A DNA stretch of 62,325 nucleotides from Bacillota bacterium. GTDB taxonomy: Bacteria > Bacillota > Clostridia > Lachnospirales > Lachnospiraceae. Location: positions 1-62,325 of the forward strand of contig JAEWMT010000038.1 in assembly GCA_023393095.1 (NCBI GenBank), given 5' to 3'. Of this stretch, positions 61,205-62,325 are shown one piece after another. The notes beneath the pieces were generated by a model, which was given only the letters and a program-made list of their open reading frames with translations, ran no database searches and was not told where the DNA came from. The position numbers and the translations under genes were made by a program. Numbering within the stretch: position 1 is the stretch's first letter; every line of letters starts with the position of its first letter.

Positions 61205-61291
61205 ATGTTTTGGAGTAAGTTGTTTAAACCTAAGAGACTGACGAAAAATTCTCCGAAAGCATTTCGTTTAATGCTATATCATTACATATAG
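61205..61291 (+). pseudogene. Gene stub behind the LemA operon
   Basis: A 28-codon ORF (MFWSKLFKPKRLTKNSPKAF to LMLYHYI) begins with an excellent GAGGAGG ribosome binding site, 10 bases after the DUF2207-like gene. It lacks any further continuation: the frame stops where the sequence turns into the opposite-strand ABC remnant. I interpret it as the first codons of a third operon gene cut by a deletion or insertion. Confidence 0.55.
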
Positions 61292-61453
61292 ATATCAATA
61301 AATTTCGGCGTTGCTGAAACAATGGAATTACTGCAAAGTTGGAATAATGGGCATTTATTCCAAATCGCAATACATATAACCGCCAAAGCAATATAGTAAG
61401 AAGTTAGTTTGTTCCGTTTCAGTTCCAATCGAATTAGTTTATTCATTCGTTTC
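61288..61453 (-). pseudogene. ABC exporter permease, N-terminal fragment
   Basis: The minus strand starts ATGAATAAACTAATTCG and encodes MNKLIRLELKRNKLTSYYIA with a first helix (LAVICIAIW), the usual start of ABC-2-type permeases. After about 30 codons it turns into unrelated sequence and stops near 61288. It overlaps the ATPase stop by eight bases, as in intact operons. Confidence 0.6.
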
Positions 61454-61684
61454 AGCCCCCTTTATTGCCTCAAAATAGTAATCCTCTAAGCCGTTTGAAT
61501 ATTGAGTTTTAATATCTTTCATTTTTGCTTGTTTTGCTACCATACCATTTACTAAAATTCCTACTGTGTCGGCTACATATTCTACTTCACTTAGCGCATG
61601 GCTGGAAAGGAGTATGGTTTTTCCATATTTCTCGGTTAGCTTTTTAAACAACTCCCGCATATCACGAATACCTTGTGGATAATT
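61439..61684 (-). pseudogene. ABC exporter ATPase, C-terminal fragment
   Basis: The frame reads PQGIRDMRELFKKLTEKYGK, TILLSSHALSEVEYVADTVG, ILVNGMV, which is the part of an ABC ATPase behind Walker B (D-loop 'GLDPxGI', H-loop His in SSHALSE). Walker A, signature and Walker B are absent; homology stops at 61684. Together with the permease stub it is the scar of a drug- or peptide-exporter operon. Confidence 0.8.
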
Positions 61685-61704
61685 TCTCTGTTGTTAAAGC
61701 TCTG

Positions 61705-62028
61705 TTAGAGTGCGTTCTTCACTGCATGGTCATGATGAGCCATGCCATAGACCACCAAGATGACACATCTGTCCCTTAGCGGCCTGATCTCTTTTTTACA
61801 GCTTCAGTGTGTAAAGTAGGCTGCTCCTGCCGCCACTGCGAAGCCGCAGCATTTTCTCTTTTCTGTTGTTTGTGTACAGAACCGGCAATCACAGTCGGTG
61901 CTGGTATATTGGTAACGGCTTCTAATGACCCCGGTGCTTCGGGGAGAAAAGCCGGGAATTAATTGCATTTCTATTTCAGTTAAGGCGAGAGGCATACCTC
62001 TCATAAACCTCGCTGACATTGTTCTCAT
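61705..62028 (-). pseudogene. Decayed gene, possibly from an integrative element
   Basis: The frame reads MRTMSARFMRGMPLALTEIE then IPGFSPRSTGVIRSRYQYTS and a Cys-rich CDCRFCTQTTEKRKCCG, reaches a TGA at 61804, and continues in the same frame as KKEIRPLRDRCVILVVYGMA to a TAA at 61705. The 'IPGFxPRTTGVxxSRYQYTxxDCxCRFC' pattern is one I recall from accessory proteins of clostridial conjugative elements, but the match is from memory. GC content is visibly higher than in the flanking genes. The position next to tRNA-Pro suits an element remnant. Confidence 0.45.
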
Positions 62029-62156
62029 ACCCTTCGTTACGTCTTGCAGGGCAGTACTTTTTGAAAAATGGCAATAAAAAAACGGCTGTGTTTTTCAGTT
62101 ACGAAGAACACAGCTGCTTAAAGATTACCTGTAAAGGCGCGTTATTTAATTTTCGT

Positions 62157-62203
62157 ATGTATGAAAAAGAGGCCATACCATTTTGGCATGACCTCTGAGC
62201 TTT
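62157..62203. terminator. Hairpin next to tRNA-Pro
   Basis: AGAGGCCATACCA pairs with the near-complement TGGCATGACCTCT around TTT, with A- and T-runs on both flanks. It probably ends the tRNA transcript (minus strand). Confidence 0.7.
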
Positions 62204-62251
62204 TTATGCTATATATGATTGAATCCCCATCTATATTGGGCAAATTTTTAA

Positions 62252-62325
62252 TCGAGGCGACAAGATTTGAACTTGCGACCTCTGCGTCCCTAACGCAGCG
62301 CTCTAGCCAAGCTGAGCCACGCCTC
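62252..62325 (-). tRNA. tRNA-Pro (anticodon AGG), first base outside window
   Basis: On the minus strand GAGGCGTGGCTCAG opens acceptor and D arm, CTGCG-TTAGGGA-CGCAG is the anticodon arm (AGG), AGGTC the variable loop, and GCAAG-TTCAAAT-CTTGT the T arm; CGCCTC-G-A closes the acceptor. Base 1, expected C, lies at 62326. CCA is not encoded. Confidence 0.95.

Noticed and set aside
61804..62028. Intact small Cys-rich gene
   Set aside because: The frame continues with sensible protein sequence after the TGA at 61804, so it is more likely a pseudogene with an internal stop.

Overview
The window is AT-rich DNA from a low-GC, Gram-positive, probably spore-forming anaerobe, most likely a clostridial relative of the Lachnospiraceae. 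This is inferred from strong GGAGG ribosome binding sites, sigma-A type promoters, a CIRCE-controlled groESL operon, an ECF-type ThiT with a TPP riboswitch, SleB- and SpoIID-like wall enzymes, and DUF6062, DUF1848, DUF1700 and EFR1 families. No rRNA and no CRISPR array are present. One tRNA-Pro lies at the right edge.

Region 1 to 14.8 kb is a polymorphic-toxin locus transcribed leftward. A complete secreted Rhs/YD-repeat protein of 3077 residues carries a variable C-terminal toxin tip and a downstream immunity gene. It is followed by displaced 'orphan' cassettes: an Ntox17-like toxin tip with its own immunity gene, and a second Rhs-core fragment that runs off the left edge. Two cassettes end in near-identical hairpin terminators. 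The locus is broken up by an IS110-family element with a candidate bridge RNA, a degenerate serine-recombinase-like gene, and a likely 5' fragment of a group II intron that begins directly behind a terminator.

Region 14.8 to 34.6 kb is mostly core metabolism and housekeeping: carAB, two tandem SpoIID-like/peptidoglycan-binding paralogues, thiT, a MocR regulator divergent from an aldo/keto reductase across a 22-bp-period repeat array, a VOC protein behind a DUF3788 remnant, groESL, two zinc-ribbon-like hypothetical proteins, glnS and a SleB-family wall hydrolase. Two large imperfect palindromes (about 190 and 240 bp) sit between genes here.

Region 34.8 to 48.2 kb is a single leftward sugar-catabolic operon of eleven genes plus its LacI-type regulator. 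It encodes a ribose-type ABC importer (binding protein, permease, ATPase), a FucU/RbsD mutarotase, a DUF4432 aldose-epimerase-like protein, two divergent 400-residue cupin paralogues, an L-xylulokinase-like FGGY kinase, a Gfo/Idh/MocA oxidoreductase, an UlaE-type 3-epimerase and an AraD-type 4-epimerase. The last enzymes define a route L-xylulose -> L-xylulose 5-P -> L-ribulose 5-P -> D-xylulose 5-P. The cupin pair is the likely source of an undescribed sugar-isomerase step. The same 14-base operator lies between the -35 and -10 boxes of both the operon promoter and the regulator promoter.

Region 48.4 to 62.3 kb holds an AraC regulator, a DUF3810 metalloprotease, metNIQ preceded by a 38-codon cysteine-rich leader ORF and an intrinsic terminator (a candidate translation-coupled attenuator), MmcQ/YjbR, DUF1848, a HExxH protein, a PadR-DUF1700-truncated third gene operon, an EFR1 ferredoxin, a beta-lactamase-fold lipoprotein, and LemA-DUF2207. 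The right end is decayed: a 28-codon gene stub, fragments of an ABC exporter and a pseudogene that may derive from an integrative element lie next to tRNA-Pro.
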